DNA from: Peribacillus deserti | GTDB taxonomy: Bacteria > Bacillota > Bacilli > Bacillales > DSM-1321 | NCBI RefSeq assembly: GCF_016909175.1 | Contig: NZ_JAFBFI010000010.1 | Location: forward strand, 1-64,000 | Length of the DNA stretch: 64,000 bases | Reading direction: 5' to 3' | Shown: positions 33,635 through 42,912 of the stretch, one piece after another | Layout: every line of letters begins with the position of its first letter | Position numbering within the stretch: position 1 is the first letter of the stretch | Notes under the pieces: generated by a model | Database searches by the model: none | The model's input: the letters and a program-made list of their open reading frames with translations, nothing else | Told to the model about the DNA's origin: nothing | Position numbers and translations under genes: made by a program

Positions 33635-34273
33635 TCAATTGCTTCTGGCCAGGCGTTTTTCTAGAAAACCTACGCCAAAGCTCAAAGGGATAGTTAATAT
33701 TAAATAAAATAAGCCGACAATAATATAGGTATCAAAAGGTGAGAACGTTTTTGCATTTATTAAATCTCCCTGATACATCAAATCGCCGCCTGCCACTACA
33801 GCTAACAAGGATGAATTTTTAACTAAGTTGATAAATTGGTTGCCAAGGGGCGGTATTACAATTTTAATAGCCTGCGGGAGGATGATCAGCCTCATTGCCT
33901 GCCCATAACTTAGCCCTGAAGAGCGTGCTGCTTCCATCTGTCCTTTTGGTACCGACATGATCCCGGCCCGTATGGCCTCGGCAATGAAAGCCGCTGTATA
34001 AACGGTCAATCCTATCGTTCCGGCAGTCATCCCGCCAAAGTTGCCGGCTAAATATGTGAAAAAGACGATAACCAAAACAGGGATATTACGGATAAATTCA
34101 ACATACGCTGTACCTAGCCAATTAAGCGGTTTAAAGGGAGCAATGCGCATAACAGCTATGAGAGTTCCCAATAGAAAGCTGCATAATAAAGCTATTAAAC
34201 TGGCATAAATGGTAATTTTAAATCCTTCTATATATGAATCCATATTATTCGTTAGTATAGAGAAATCCAGCAA
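33635..34273 (-). CDS. glnM: Glutamine ABC transporter permease GlnM
   Basis: Second membrane subunit, 212 residues, paralogous to GlnP. The EAA loop EAARSSGLSYGQAMRLIILPQAIKIVIPPL is at about residues 125-153, and the N-terminus IEGFKITIYASLIALLCSFLLG is the usual first helix. An AGGAGG site precedes the ATG. A stem-loop separates it from glnH. Confidence 0.85.
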   Translation of the reverse strand: MLDFSILTNNMDSYIEGFKITIYASLIALLCSFLLGTLIAVMRIAPFKPLNWLGTAYVEFIRNIPVLVIVFFTYLAGNFGGMTAGTIGLTVYTAAFIAEAIRAGIMSVPKGQMEAARSSGLSYGQAMRLIILPQAIKIVIPPLGNQFINLVKNSSLLAVVAGGDLMYQGDLINAKTFSPFDTYIIVGLFYLILTIPLSFGVGFLEKRLARSN

Positions 34274-34292
34274 ACGATCTCCTCCTAATTAA

Positions 34293-34338
34293 TCAGGATG
34301 AGCAGGTCCGTATTGGTACGAACTGCTGCCCATCCTGA
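34293..34338 (-). other. Intra-operon stem-loop between glnH and glnM
   Basis: TCAGGATG...CATCCTGA with the inner pair GCAG/CTGC forms a long hairpin without a T-run. Such hairpins after a binding-protein gene typically protect its mRNA 3' end and keep its expression above that of the permeases. Confidence 0.6.
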
Positions 34339-34357
34339 AAAGAAAGCTGTATTAATT

Positions 34358-35161
34358 TTACTCTTTAATCCACTTGCTCTTAATTTCATCATACTTGCCT
34401 GAATCCTTCAGGCTTTTCAAGGCTTTATTCAGCTCATCAACAAGCTCTTTGTTGCCTTTTTTAACAGCTATGCCATAAGGTTCTTCTGTAAATGTACCGC
34501 CTACCAGTTCATATGAAGGATCTTCTTCAGCCATTCCATAAAGGATGGCATCATCGGTTGTTAAGGCGTCACCTTTATTAGATTTTAAAGCAGTAAAGGC
34601 TTCTGCATAGTTTTCATATTCCAGTACTTGTGTTTCCGGTGCTTTTTCACGAATATTGACTGCTGATGTGGATCCTTTAACAGCGAGCACTTTTGTACCT
34701 TTTTTCAAGTCCTCAAGCCCTTTGATCTTGCTGCCCTTTTTCACAAGCAGTGATTGGCCTGCATCAAAGTAAACATCAGTAAAGTCAACTTCTTTTTTCC
34801 GTTCTTCATTGATTGTCATAGTAGCGACAACCGCATCAATTTTCCCATTATTCAAAAGTCCTACCCTTGTTTTAGAAGTAACCTCTTTGTACTCAGGTTT
34901 AACATCAGAGCCAAACATTTCTTCGGCGAGTGCTTTAGATAGATCAATATCAAATCCTTCCACTTCACCAGTTGAAGGATTTTTCAATCCAAATAAGCGA
35001 GTATCATGTTTTACACCAAATACAATTTTCTTTTCGTCCTTGATCTGGGCAAGAACATCCTTGCTGCTTTCTTTTGAGTCTCCGCCGCCGCATGCGGCAA
35101 GCATAAGTGCAGCCATCGATGATACGATCGCCATTTTAAAAGTCTTTTTGTTTTTGAACAT
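34358..35161 (-). CDS. glnH: Glutamine-binding lipoprotein GlnH
   Basis: Extracellular solute-binding lipoprotein of family 3, 267 residues. The signal peptide ends AALMLAACGGG, with lipid-modified Cys near residue 23. The mature protein has the family pattern KIVFGVKHDTRLFG, GFDIDLSKALAEEMFG and the strongly conserved TSKTRVGLLNNGKIDAVVAT. Glutamine or glutamate is the probable ligand. It lies 14 bases after glnQ. Confidence 0.87.
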   Translation of the reverse strand: MFKNKKTFKMAIVSSMAALMLAACGGGDSKESSKDVLAQIKDEKKIVFGVKHDTRLFGLKNPSTGEVEGFDIDLSKALAEEMFGSDVKPEYKEVTSKTRVGLLNNGKIDAVVATMTINEERKKEVDFTDVYFDAGQSLLVKKGSKIKGLEDLKKGTKVLAVKGSTSAVNIREKAPETQVLEYENYAEAFTALKSNKGDALTTDDAILYGMAEEDPSYELVGGTFTEEPYGIAVKKGNKELVDELNKALKSLKDSGKYDEIKSKWIKE

Positions 35162-35175
35162 TTGTTTACCCCCTA

Positions 35176-35904
35176 TTAATGATTTAATATACGGCTGAGA
35201 AATAAGCGAGCCCGTTCTTCACGCGGATTCTCATAAAACTCAGCCGGAATTGCTTCTTCTAAAATCCGGCCTTCATCAATGAAGACGATTCGGTCGGCAA
35301 CTTCCCTGGCAAAGCCCATTTCATGGGTTACGACAACCATCGTCATGCCTTCTTTGGCAAGTGCTTTCATAACATCAAGAACCTCGCCGATCATTTCTGG
35401 ATCAAGTGCTGAGGTGGGCTCATCGAAAAGCATAACTTCCGGTTTCATGGCCAGTCCCCGGGCTATCGCTACACGCTGCTGCTGGCCTCCGGAAAGCTGG
35501 GAAGGAAAAGAGTCAGCCTTATCTAATATGCCTACCTTCTCCAGATAATGCCTGGCTGTTTCCTTGGCTTCCTTATCGGATAGACCTAATACTTTCTTAG
35601 GAGCCAGAGTGATATTTTCAAGAACTGTTTTGTGAGGATATAAATGAAAGTGCTGAAAAACCATTCCAATATTTCGTCTAAGCTTATTGATATCCGTATT
35701 TTTATCCCCTACTGAGATTCCATTTACAGTGAGAGTCCCATCAGATATTGTCTCTAGATGGTTAATACAGCGAAGCATTGTGCTTTTTCCTGAACCGGAA
35801 GGGCCTATTATTACAACCACTTCACCCTTATTGATTTTAAGGTTAATATCTTTTAAAACCTGAAAATCCCCATAAAACTTATTTACTTTGTTAAACTCAA
35901 TCAT
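35176..35904 (-). CDS. glnQ: Glutamine ABC transporter ATP-binding protein GlnQ
   Basis: ABC ATPase of 242 residues for polar amino acids. Walker A is [12 protein letters not shown] (about 33-44), the signature is [16 protein letters not shown], Walker [13 protein letters not shown], and the H-loop VVTHEM. It is first in the operon. Upstream at 35955-35971 is a weak CodY-like element around TTTCAGAA, with about five mismatches to the consensus, not enough to call. Confidence 0.9.
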   Translation of the reverse strand: MIEFNKVNKFYGDFQVLKDINLKINKGEVVVIIGPSGSGKSTMLRCINHLETISDGTLTVNGISVGDKNTDINKLRRNIGMVFQHFHLYPHKTVLENITLAPKKVLGLSDKEAKETARHYLEKVGILDKADSFPSQLSGGQQQRVAIARGLAMKPEVMLFDEPTSALDPEMIGEVLDVMKALAKEGMTMVVVTHEMGFAREVADRIVFIDEGRILEEAIPAEFYENPREERARLFLSRILNH

Positions 35905-36165
35905 CCCTGACCTCCCGATATAAAACGTAATAATATGTATGTACTAAGGTTATCAAAAATTTCAGAATTAAATAAATTATAGAATATTAGTAGTGAACTA
36001 GTCAAATTACGACAAAACTATGGAAAAAAGCTGAGAGTTATCGATAAAATTTAACGTATTAATGAAGAAAATAGGTAGGGAGGAGTGCAGGAATTGTTTC
36101 GAGGATCGTTAGGGAAGGGGTTAAGCTTTTTACTCAATAATAAATGATTAGGTCACTTTATCCAT

Positions 36166-36204
36166 TAAAAAAAGCTTGCAGGAAAGATACTTTCTCTGCA
36201 AGCT
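36166..36204 (-). terminator. Terminator of the siderophore-binding protein gene
   Basis: AGCTTGCAG/CTGCAAGCT stem; on the minus strand it is followed by seven T. Bases 35905-36165 otherwise hold only the glnQ promoter region. Confidence 0.85.
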
Positions 36205-36217
36205 GGTTAAGCCTATT

Positions 36218-37165
36218 TTATTTAGCAAGTGACTTGGTAATTTGATCTATAGTAAGCTCATTGGCAATTACACCATTGATGGTCCAATGACTCGGATCTT
36301 CCATGTCATATACATGACCTTGCTTAGCAGCACTAAGTCCTTTGAATACAGAGCTTTCTTTAAGCTTTGTTAATCCGGCCTCGCCAGGCTTGCTAACGAG
36401 AAATAAATGATCTGCATCAAGCTCTGACAATGATTCCAGTGATAATGGCTGCCAGCTGGCTTTCGCTTCTGGTAAATTTTTTACCATTTGTGGCTGTGTG
36501 ACACCTAAATCGCCATAGAGGACGTTTGCTGCAAATCTGGTATTTTCAAACAGGTAATATTGATCTCCGGCAACCCAAATAATTGAGGCTGACTGCCCGC
36601 CAATTGCTTTTTTAATATCTTCGGAAGCTTTTTTTGTTTTTTCCTCGTATCCTGAAAGTCTATCTTCTGCTTCTTGTTGTTTTCCAACGATCTTGCCCAT
36701 TACTTGAAGCTGTTTCTTCCAATTAGAGCTGTCCTCATCTTTGTACACATAAGTTGGAGCGATTTTTTTATATTCTTCATATTGTCCTTTTTGAATAGAA
36801 GCCTTAGAGCTAAAAATAATTAAATCTGGATTTGCTTCAATCGTCTGCTCAAGCGGGAGATCCCAGCTGATTTTTGGCACATCCTTTAAGTCGGTTTGAA
36901 GATAATCCAGCACGGCTGTGCCAATTGACCACTGAGCTGCTGGAGTTATTCCAAGCGCCACCAGGGAATCTTCCATATAAGGAGCAAGGATTCTTTTCGT
37001 ATCAGCAGGTATAGTCACTTTGCCCATAGCATCTGTTAAAGCTGTATCTTTTTCCTGGTCATTTTTTGGCTTGCTAGACTCATTAGAATTCCCGCAAGCT
37101 GCTAAGAGCATTAAAATGCTTAGTATAACCGTAAATAAGCCTATAAATTTAGTATGTATCCGCAC
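36218..37165 (-). CDS. Iron-siderophore ABC transporter binding lipoprotein
   Basis: Class III periplasmic-type binding protein (FecB/FhuD/YfiY group) of 315 residues. The signal peptide ends LLAACGNSN, with Cys near residue 24. TKRILAPYMEDSLVALGI, the IEANPDLIIFSSKA strand and the ERLSGYEEK-type central helix are family features, as is the final INGVIANELTIDQI. It is divergent from two FecCD permeases, an ATPase and a FhuF-type reductase, so it probably captures a hydroxamate or citrate-type siderophore. B. subtilis yfiY-yfiZ-yfhA is the nearest layout. A near-perfect Fur box lies 34 bases upstream. Confidence 0.87.
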   Translation of the reverse strand: MRIHTKFIGLFTVILSILMLLAACGNSNESSKPKNDQEKDTALTDAMGKVTIPADTKRILAPYMEDSLVALGITPAAQWSIGTAVLDYLQTDLKDVPKISWDLPLEQTIEANPDLIIFSSKASIQKGQYEEYKKIAPTYVYKDEDSSNWKKQLQVMGKIVGKQQEAEDRLSGYEEKTKKASEDIKKAIGGQSASIIWVAGDQYYLFENTRFAANVLYGDLGVTQPQMVKNLPEAKASWQPLSLESLSELDADHLFLVSKPGEAGLTKLKESSVFKGLSAAKQGHVYDMEDPSHWTINGVIANELTIDQITKSLAK

Positions 37166-37198
37166 GTTTGTCTTCCTCCTAATTTATACAATCTTCAT

Positions 37199-37217
37199 GA
37201 AAATGATAATCATTATC
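37199..37217 (-). promoter_or_regulatory. Fur box for the binding-protein gene
   Basis: GAAAATGATAATCATTATC differs from the 19-base Fur consensus GATAATGATAATCATTATC at one position. It predicts iron-dependent repression. Confidence 0.9.
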
Positions 37218-37317
37218 ACAGATAAAGTCAATAGAGTTAGTGAAATGTACTGGTAATTGATGATATTTAACCAATATACCTTGAAACTATGGTGATATAA
37301 TCATATACTTAATTCAT

Positions 37318-37332
37318 TGAAAACGGTTCTCA
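37318..37332 (+). promoter_or_regulatory. Second Fur-type box before the permease operon
   Basis: TGAAAACGGTTCTCA fits the 7-1-7 Fur arrangement TGAnAAT-n-ATTnTCA with changes in the inner positions; it lies 35 bases before the GTG start of the first permease gene. Confidence 0.6.
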
Positions 37333-37367
37333 TTAATTAATTTATATCATATAAAGAGGTAGAATTT

Positions 37368-38402
37368 GTGGTAAGAAACTCTAAAAATACTAGTTTACCA
37401 GCAGGACGCAGCGGACGTACAGGAAAGGTCATGATAATCGGGTCTGCTGCTGTTTTGTTTGCACTTGCAGTTTCCGTAATGTATGGGACAACAAATATAG
37501 ATGCAGCCACTGTGTGGCGGGCGGTTTTTGATTTTAATCCGCAGAATACACAGCACCAGGTTATCAGGGAAATACGGCTGCCAAGGGCTCTTACAGCTGC
37601 TTTAATAGGAGCCTTTCTAGCGCTTTCAGGAGCTATTATGCAGGCGTTGACCCAAAATCCGCTTGCCGAACCGTCTTTATTGGGCATCTCTTATGGTGCG
37701 GCTCTTGCACTCGTTACCGCCCTTACTCTGTTTCCTGGCATTTCTTCTTCTGGATCTGTTCTGGTATCAATGGCCGGGGCAGGCCTGACGGTTCTGCTGG
37801 TCTTTTCATTGGCAGCTGTATCCAAAGGGGGGATGGCCCCTGTAAAGCTTGCTCTAGCCGGGGTAGCCATCGGCATGTTTTTAAGCTCTTTAACATCGGT
37901 GATCGCAATCCACTTTGATGTGGCAAAAGATTTGAGCTTTTGGTATGCAGGCAGTTTAGCGGGCTCTAGCTGGAATGGTGTAAAAATGCTTCTGTTCGCG
38001 GGAGTATTTGGAATGCTTATAGCAGTCCTCCTCGCTCGTTCTTTAACATTGCTTAATCTGGGAACAGAAGTTACAAAAGGACTTGGTATTAATGTTCGTT
38101 TCGTTAATTTTCTGGGGGTACTGGCAGTTCTTTTGCTCACAGGAAGTTCAGTTGCTATTTCCGGGACAGTGGCCTTTGCAGGACTGGTTATCCCGCATAT
38201 CAGCCGCATGCTTACAGGGCCGGATTACCGGTATATCCTTCCAGTATCGGCAGTACTTGGCAGTTTGCTGCTGATCCTTGGGGATATTGGTGCAAGGATG
38301 ATTAATCCTCCTTACGAAACGCCGATTGGTGTGGTGACTGCCGCTGTCGGAGTGCCATTTTTTCTTTATCTAGTTAGAAGCGGAAGGAGCAGATTCACAT
38401 AA
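37368..38402 (+). CDS. FecCD-family iron-siderophore permease (YfiZ-like)
   Basis: Membrane subunit of a siderophore ABC importer, 344 residues and about nine to ten helices. The FecCD hallmarks are REIRLPRALTAALIGAFLALSGAIMQALTQNPLAEP, here spread over residues 60-95, and GLVIPHISRMLTGPDYRYILP near 270. A GTG start at 37368 follows AGAGGT. It pairs with the next permease to form a heterodimer. Confidence 0.88.
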   Translation: MVRNSKNTSLPAGRSGRTGKVMIIGSAAVLFALAVSVMYGTTNIDAATVWRAVFDFNPQNTQHQVIREIRLPRALTAALIGAFLALSGAIMQALTQNPLAEPSLLGISYGAALALVTALTLFPGISSSGSVLVSMAGAGLTVLLVFSLAAVSKGGMAPVKLALAGVAIGMFLSSLTSVIAIHFDVAKDLSFWYAGSLAGSSWNGVKMLLFAGVFGMLIAVLLARSLTLLNLGTEVTKGLGINVRFVNFLGVLAVLLLTGSSVAISGTVAFAGLVIPHISRMLTGPDYRYILPVSAVLGSLLLILGDIGARMINPPYETPIGVVTAAVGVPFFLYLVRSGRSRFT

Positions 38403-38407
38403 AAAAC

Positions 38408-39409
38408 ATGCAAGCTAGGTTTAAATGGAGTACGCTCATTCTGCTTGTACTCCTTGTACTTTCCTGCCTTATTAGTTTGAACCTTGGCGCGGTCTCCATT
38501 AAACCATGGGAAGTGATTCATACCTTTTTAGGAAATGGATCAGATAAACAAGAATTGATTTTATTTCAGTTTCGGCTCCCTGGAATTATTTTAGCGCTGA
38601 TGGTTGGTGCAGGAATGGCCATATCCGGGACGATCTTACAAAGTATTACACGCAATGAACTGGCGGACCCTGGAATACTCGGGATTAATGCAGGATCAGG
38701 TCTGGCAGTCATTATTTATATTACTTTTTTTCAAACAGCAGCAGGAGGGCTTACCTTAGTAAGTACTTTTATACTGCCCCTGTTTGCTTTCCTAGGAGCT
38801 ATTTTGACGGGCGTGCTGATCATGTTTCTCGCCTGGAAAAAGGGAATAGACTCGATTCGATTGATACTGGTAGGCATTGGCGTCAATGCCGGATTGAGTG
38901 CGTTTATTATCGCATTTCAATTAAGGCTGGATCCGCATGATTTTGTAAAGGCAATGGTTTGGTTATCCGGGGATTTATGGGCAAAGCAGTGGCCATATGT
39001 TTGGGCACTTTTGCCGTGGTTTATTGTATTATCATTGTTTACTTTATTAAAGACACATACACTTAATATCTTAAATTTAGGAACCCAAGTCACAACAGCT
39101 CTCGGAATTCGTTCTTTGCGTGAACGGATCATTCTTCTTATCACTGCTGTTGCACTTGCCGGTCTATCGGTGGCTGCAGGAGGGGGCATTGCTTTCTTGG
39201 GGATGATAGCCCCTCATATTTCGCGCAGGCTTGTCGGTCCAAGGCATCAGCTTCTGATTCCAACAGCTGCACTTATTGGTGCGATTGTTTTAATAATGGC
39301 TGATGCCATCGGAAAGAATGTGTTATTGCCAACGCAAATTCCAGCTGGGCTGATTGTGTCGCTTGTAAGTGTTCCATATTTTGTAATTTTGTTAATGAAA
39401 ACCAAATAA
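38408..39409 (+). CDS. FecCD-family iron-siderophore permease (YfhA-like)
   Basis: Second membrane subunit, 333 residues. FRLPGIILALMVGAGMAISG and QSITRNELADPGILGINAGSG near residues 50-95 and GMIAPHISRRLVGPRHQLLIP near 265 are the FecCD signatures. It begins five bases after the previous stop, so the two are co-translated. Confidence 0.88.
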   Translation: MQARFKWSTLILLVLLVLSCLISLNLGAVSIKPWEVIHTFLGNGSDKQELILFQFRLPGIILALMVGAGMAISGTILQSITRNELADPGILGINAGSGLAVIIYITFFQTAAGGLTLVSTFILPLFAFLGAILTGVLIMFLAWKKGIDSIRLILVGIGVNAGLSAFIIAFQLRLDPHDFVKAMVWLSGDLWAKQWPYVWALLPWFIVLSLFTLLKTHTLNILNLGTQVTTALGIRSLRERIILLITAVALAGLSVAAGGGIAFLGMIAPHISRRLVGPRHQLLIPTAALIGAIVLIMADAIGKNVLLPTQIPAGLIVSLVSVPYFVILLMKTK

Positions 39410-39421
39410 GGAGGATGGCGG

Positions 39422-40207
39422 ATGAAATCCCTGTCAGCAGAACAATTAACCATTGGCTATGAAGAGCGGATCATTGTACAGAATCTTAACCTGGATATAA
39501 AACCTGGTAAAATTACCGCAATAATTGGACCGAATGGCTGCGGGAAGTCCACCATTCTAAAAACAATGGCAAGGCTTCACCCGGCATCATCAGGTGCTGT
39601 ATACTTGGACGGCAAAATGATTCACAAAACACCTACGAAGGAAATTGCCAAAAAACTTGCCATACTCCCTCAATCACCAGAAGCTCCGGATGGTTTAACT
39701 GTGTTTGAATTGATTTCTTACGGCCGCACACCCCATCAATCTGGTTTATCACGTTTGACCCAGCACGACCAGACAATGATAGAATGGGCCTTAGATGTTA
39801 CGGGGTTAAAACACCTGCAAAATCAGCCTGTCGATACACTTTCTGGCGGTCAGCGGCAGCGTGCCTGGATTGCTATGTCCATAGCCCAGGAAACAGATTT
39901 GCTTCTGTTGGATGAGCCGACCACATATCTGGATTTAGCACATCAATTAGAAGTGCTTCACCTTCTGGAAAAACTGAATCGGGATGATAAAAGGACCATA
40001 ATTATGGTGATCCATGATTTAAATCAGGCTGCTAGATTTGCACATCAGCTCGTGGCCTTGAAACAAGGGGAAATTGTGAAACAAGGTACACCTGATCAAG
40101 TAATAAATACTGAAATTTTAAGACAAGTGTTTAATATTGAGACAGACATTGTGACGGACCGCCGGACTGGAAAGCCGGCCATGCTTTCATATGAATTAAT
40201 TAAGTAA
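39422..40207 (+). CDS. Siderophore ABC transporter ATP-binding protein
   Basis: ABC ATPase of 261 residues of the FecE/FhuC/YusV type. Walker A is GPNGCGKSTILK (about 36-47), the signature LSGGQRQRAWIAMSIA, Walker B LLLLDEPTTYLDLAHQ and the H-loop VIHDLNQAARFA. An AGGAGG site precedes the ATG. It supplies energy for the two preceding permeases; in B. subtilis the YfiZ/YfhA pair shares the unlinked ATPase YusV, whereas here one is encoded in place. Confidence 0.92.
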   Translation: MKSLSAEQLTIGYEERIIVQNLNLDIKPGKITAIIGPNGCGKSTILKTMARLHPASSGAVYLDGKMIHKTPTKEIAKKLAILPQSPEAPDGLTVFELISYGRTPHQSGLSRLTQHDQTMIEWALDVTGLKHLQNQPVDTLSGGQRQRAWIAMSIAQETDLLLLDEPTTYLDLAHQLEVLHLLEKLNRDDKRTIIMVIHDLNQAARFAHQLVALKQGEIVKQGTPDQVINTEILRQVFNIETDIVTDRRTGKPAMLSYELIK

Positions 40208-40220
40208 AGGCGGGATAAGG

Positions 40221-40943
40221 ATGCTGCAAAAGCAAAAGGAAGCCATTTGGCAGGAGCTTGAGCGTTTTAATGTGGTTTTTGATGAGAAGGTTCCTCTTTC
40301 GGCCGCTCTAGAGGACTTAAGTGCTTTATTTGATCTGGTTTCAAAAAGAAATGGAACAGAAAAACCTTTTGCTATTGCATCAGTCCTTATGAGACATACC
40401 GCATTTATCTTCGTCGCCCAGCTCTATATTCTAAGTAAATATCGAATGATATGGACAGGAAATATGAATGAGATTCGTGTGATAGACCGTGAGATCAGAG
40501 GAAGATGGCTGCCGCAATGGTTGTTTCCAGAAGGAAACTGGAGGACTGCTTCAAGCGGGGAAGAAGTATCTTCTGCTCTAAAAAGGATTATCAGCAAAGA
40601 CTGCCGAAGCCTCGTTAAATCGGTTGCCAAGCATACTAATTCATCGCCGAGCGTACTTTGGGAAAATGTGTGGGGATATGTTCTTTGGATGTATGTCCAG
40701 TTAATGCAATCTGGAGAAGACGCTGACCGTGCCCGGAATGACATCACATTACTACTTGAACCGGACATTTGGCAGGGTATGGAAAGCCGCTCGCCATTCT
40801 CAAAATTTTTAAATGGACAGACACCAGAAGAAAGCATGGCAGCTTATGCGCGTGTAACGTGCTGTCTGTATTATTTAATTCCAGGCAATGAAAGCTGCTC
40901 TTATTGTCCCAGATTATCAAAGGATCAGTGTCTTCAAGATTAA
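40221..40943 (+). CDS. FhuF-like ferric-siderophore reductase
   Basis: Protein of 240 residues resembling FhuF-type [2Fe-2S] ferric siderophore reductases. The C-terminus has the diagnostic cluster motif: CC, ten residues, then C-x2-C (TCCLYYLI...SCSYCPRL), near residues 216-231. The N-terminal part is helical with a central RGRWLPQWLFPEG. It would reduce Fe(III)-siderophore after import and release the iron. It is 13 bases after the ATPase gene, so it belongs to the operon. Confidence 0.82.
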   Translation: MLQKQKEAIWQELERFNVVFDEKVPLSAALEDLSALFDLVSKRNGTEKPFAIASVLMRHTAFIFVAQLYILSKYRMIWTGNMNEIRVIDREIRGRWLPQWLFPEGNWRTASSGEEVSSALKRIISKDCRSLVKSVAKHTNSSPSVLWENVWGYVLWMYVQLMQSGEDADRARNDITLLLEPDIWQGMESRSPFSKFLNGQTPEESMAAYARVTCCLYYLIPGNESCSYCPRLSKDQCLQD

Positions 40944-41011
40944 GTTCAGAAATCGGATGAAAGAGCAGCTGCCATGCTGGTCTTTTTTATATTGGCTATG
41001 TTAAGCCTTTC

Positions 41012-41198
41012 GCTGCCGCTTGTCTTATGTCTGGCTAACGCATAAGGGCGACTATGCTTCTGTCTTCGCTGTCGCTTGCCAATCAGCAAGTCTTCTTTAT
41101 CAGGTGTCTGACTTTCGCTTTGGTGTGGCTTTTTAACTAGACTCTTCATCACAGTTCTTTTAAAAGAACTACCTAGAAAGTCACCGTCCTCCGCTTTT
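41012..41198 (+). repeat. Intergenic repeat, family B, copy 1
   Basis: About 187 bases, nearly identical at both ends to the copy at 41270-41456: GTCTTATGTCTGGCTAACGC and CTTCTGTCTTCGCTGTCGCT at the left, GAAAGTCACCGTCCTCCGCT at the right. The centre differs between copies. It is followed by TGTTGTCCAGCTCCGGACTG, a sequence type common in Bacillaceae intergenic repeats. No coding sequence. Confidence 0.8.
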
Positions 41199-41269
41199 CG
41201 TGTTGTCCAGCTCCGGACTGACACTTTCTGTCATAAGCCAATCTCCATCAAAAGGCAAAAAACGCCTTT

Positions 41270-41456
41270 GCTGCCGCTCGTCTTATGTCTGGCTAACGCA
41301 TAAGGGCGACTATGCTTCTGTCTTCGCTGTCGCTTGGGCAATCAGCAAGTCTTCTTTATCAGGTGTCTGACTTTCTATAGAGTCGTTTAGTAACGAGTTT
41401 GTTCATCACAATACTCTAAAGAGAACTAGCTTGAAAGTCACCGTCCTCCGCTTTTC
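41270..41456 (+). repeat. Intergenic repeat, family B, copy 2
   Basis: Second copy in direct orientation, about 70 bases after the first. Left 100 bases are almost identical to copy 1; the middle (about 41376-41428) diverges; the right end GAAAGTCACCGTCCTCCGCT is restored. Confidence 0.8.
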
Positions 41457-41460
41457 TATT

Positions 41461-41549
41461 AAGGGAGACCCCGCAGGCTTCTCGCTCCCGGACCGCCCCC
41501 GGAAAGCGAGTGCCTCTCGCTGCAATCAACAGGCAAGTATAACAGAGCT
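41461..41549 (-). repeat. Dispersed intergenic repeat, family A, copy 3
   Basis: Read on the minus strand it gives CTGTTGATTGCAGCGAGAGG, GGCACTCGCTTTCC, GGCGGTCCGGGAGC and CCTGCGGGGTCTCCC, matching copies 1 and 2. It abuts the family B pair, so 41.0-41.55 kb is a nest of repeats. Confidence 0.75.
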
Positions 41550-41628
41550 TTTATATTGAGGAGACTGCAGATTCTTTTTGAATAATAGTGGATCGGGAAT
41601 AAAGCTGCCTTGCTTCCATCTTGGTATA

Positions 41629-42357
41629 TTAAAGGGCTTTCTTCACTTGTTCCACGGTTTGTCCAATTCCGGCATAAATGCACAAGTCAAATAAATGATC
41701 ATATTTGGTGTGTTCTTTATTAATAAGAACCATGGGTATCTCAGTCGCGCTTATTAATTGCGGAATGGAATTTATCGGGCCAACTTCTAGTGAAGAGCCC
41801 ATTACCATGAACAGATCGGATTGATAAGCAGCCTCTATTGAATCGTTAAAATAATGAATGGAATCGCCAAACAGAACCACATCCGGCTTTAAAATAAAAT
41901 GGCAGAGTTTATTATTTTTTAATACGGCGGTGCAGCGTGGTGTTTCATGTTCATTTATATAGTCCAGGTCATACGTTGTACCGCATTTTGGACATTCTGC
42001 GGTTTTTAATGTTCCGTGTACTTCGAATACTTTCTTTGTGCCAGCCTTTCCGTGAAGGCCGTCTATGTTTTGGGTAATGACCGTGACGTCCTTGCCTTTA
42101 TTTTGAAGATCTGTGATAAATAAATGTCCCCGGTTCGGTTCATATTGATTCAATAGCTTCATTGCAAATATTTCCTTATAGGCTTTCCAGAAACCAATCG
42201 GATTTCTCCGAAAGAAAGAGAGAGAAATTAAACTTTCAAAACTTTTATTATTTGTCCACAATCCATTCCTGCTCCTGAAATCAGGCAGATTTGATTCTGT
42301 ACTGATTCCCGCACCGCTGAAAACTGTAATCTTTTTTGCTTCCATAATAGAGTCCAT
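41629..42357 (-). CDS. Sir2-family NAD-dependent protein deacylase
   Basis: Sirtuin of 242 residues, cytoplasmic, removing acyl groups from lysine with NAD+. The NAD motif is FSGAGISTESNLPDFRS (about 13-29), the catalytic motif TQNIDGLHGKAG with VHG soon after, and a zinc site with CPKC and two later Cys (PRC, KLC) near residues 130-160. MGSSLEVGPI and LINKEHTKYD follow as usual. B. subtilis SrtN (YhdZ) is the closest named protein. The ATG at 42357 has GAGGGG before it. Confidence 0.88.
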   Translation of the reverse strand: MDSIMEAKKITVFSGAGISTESNLPDFRSRNGLWTNNKSFESLISLSFFRRNPIGFWKAYKEIFAMKLLNQYEPNRGHLFITDLQNKGKDVTVITQNIDGLHGKAGTKKVFEVHGTLKTAECPKCGTTYDLDYINEHETPRCTAVLKNNKLCHFILKPDVVLFGDSIHYFNDSIEAAYQSDLFMVMGSSLEVGPINSIPQLISATEIPMVLINKEHTKYDHLFDLCIYAGIGQTVEQVKKAL

Positions 42358-42595
42358 GAATGATTCCCCTCTTTTTTCCTGGTAATTTTAATCTGTTATG
42401 GTTTTTAAAAGCAAAGATCTTTTCCATTATACTATTCCGTTTCTACCTGACAAAAACCGTAGAGTAAGGTGTATAAAGCTGTTAACCAGTTCAACCATTG
42501 GCAGACTTATTTATTGAGTCAGGGAGTTTACAAGCTTATTCTAAACAAGATCCTATATGAATAAACTGTATACATCCTATACTAGGGGGGACGTA

Positions 42596-42868
42596 ATGAG
42601 TACTATTTATGAAAAGTTTGATATTCTTTCTTTAAGAGATATACACCGGCAATTAAATGAAATTCAACTCCTTGCCTCAGCTGAAGAAAGCAAGGATAGA
42701 GAGCTCCGTTACATTTTGCATCATGTTACAAGAGCAGCAGGAATGCTATGCAGTATATTAGAACAGCACCTTGAAGGGAAAATAGACATAGATGACCCTC
42801 TAGAATTTATTGAGAATAAAGTGGGGGAAGCATTAATGTCAGCCAAAAGAATGGAAGAACGAATGTAA
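42596..42868 (+). CDS. Hypothetical helical protein
   Basis: Soluble, mostly helical protein of 90 residues, starting MSTIYEKFDILSLRDIHRQLNEIQ and ending in a charged KRMEERM. No family recognised. AGGGGGG lies just before ATG 42596; an upstream ATG has no ribosome site. A bidirectional terminator follows. It is flanked by convergent and divergent genes, so it is transcribed alone. Confidence 0.65.
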   Translation: MSTIYEKFDILSLRDIHRQLNEIQLLASAEESKDRELRYILHHVTRAAGMLCSILEQHLEGKIDIDDPLEFIENKVGEALMSAKRMEERM

Positions 42869-42912
42869 GTTCAGTCGTTTTGATGTGTAAATCAAGCGCT
42901 CCTTCAGCAAAG

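Noticed and set aside
35955-35971. CodY-like site before glnQ
   Set aside because: About five mismatches to the consensus; too weak to list as a site.
36094-36147. A 17-codon frame (TTG start) with a good AGGGAGGAG site upstream of glnQ
   Set aside because: Too short, no relative recognised and no supporting terminator; chance is the likelier explanation.
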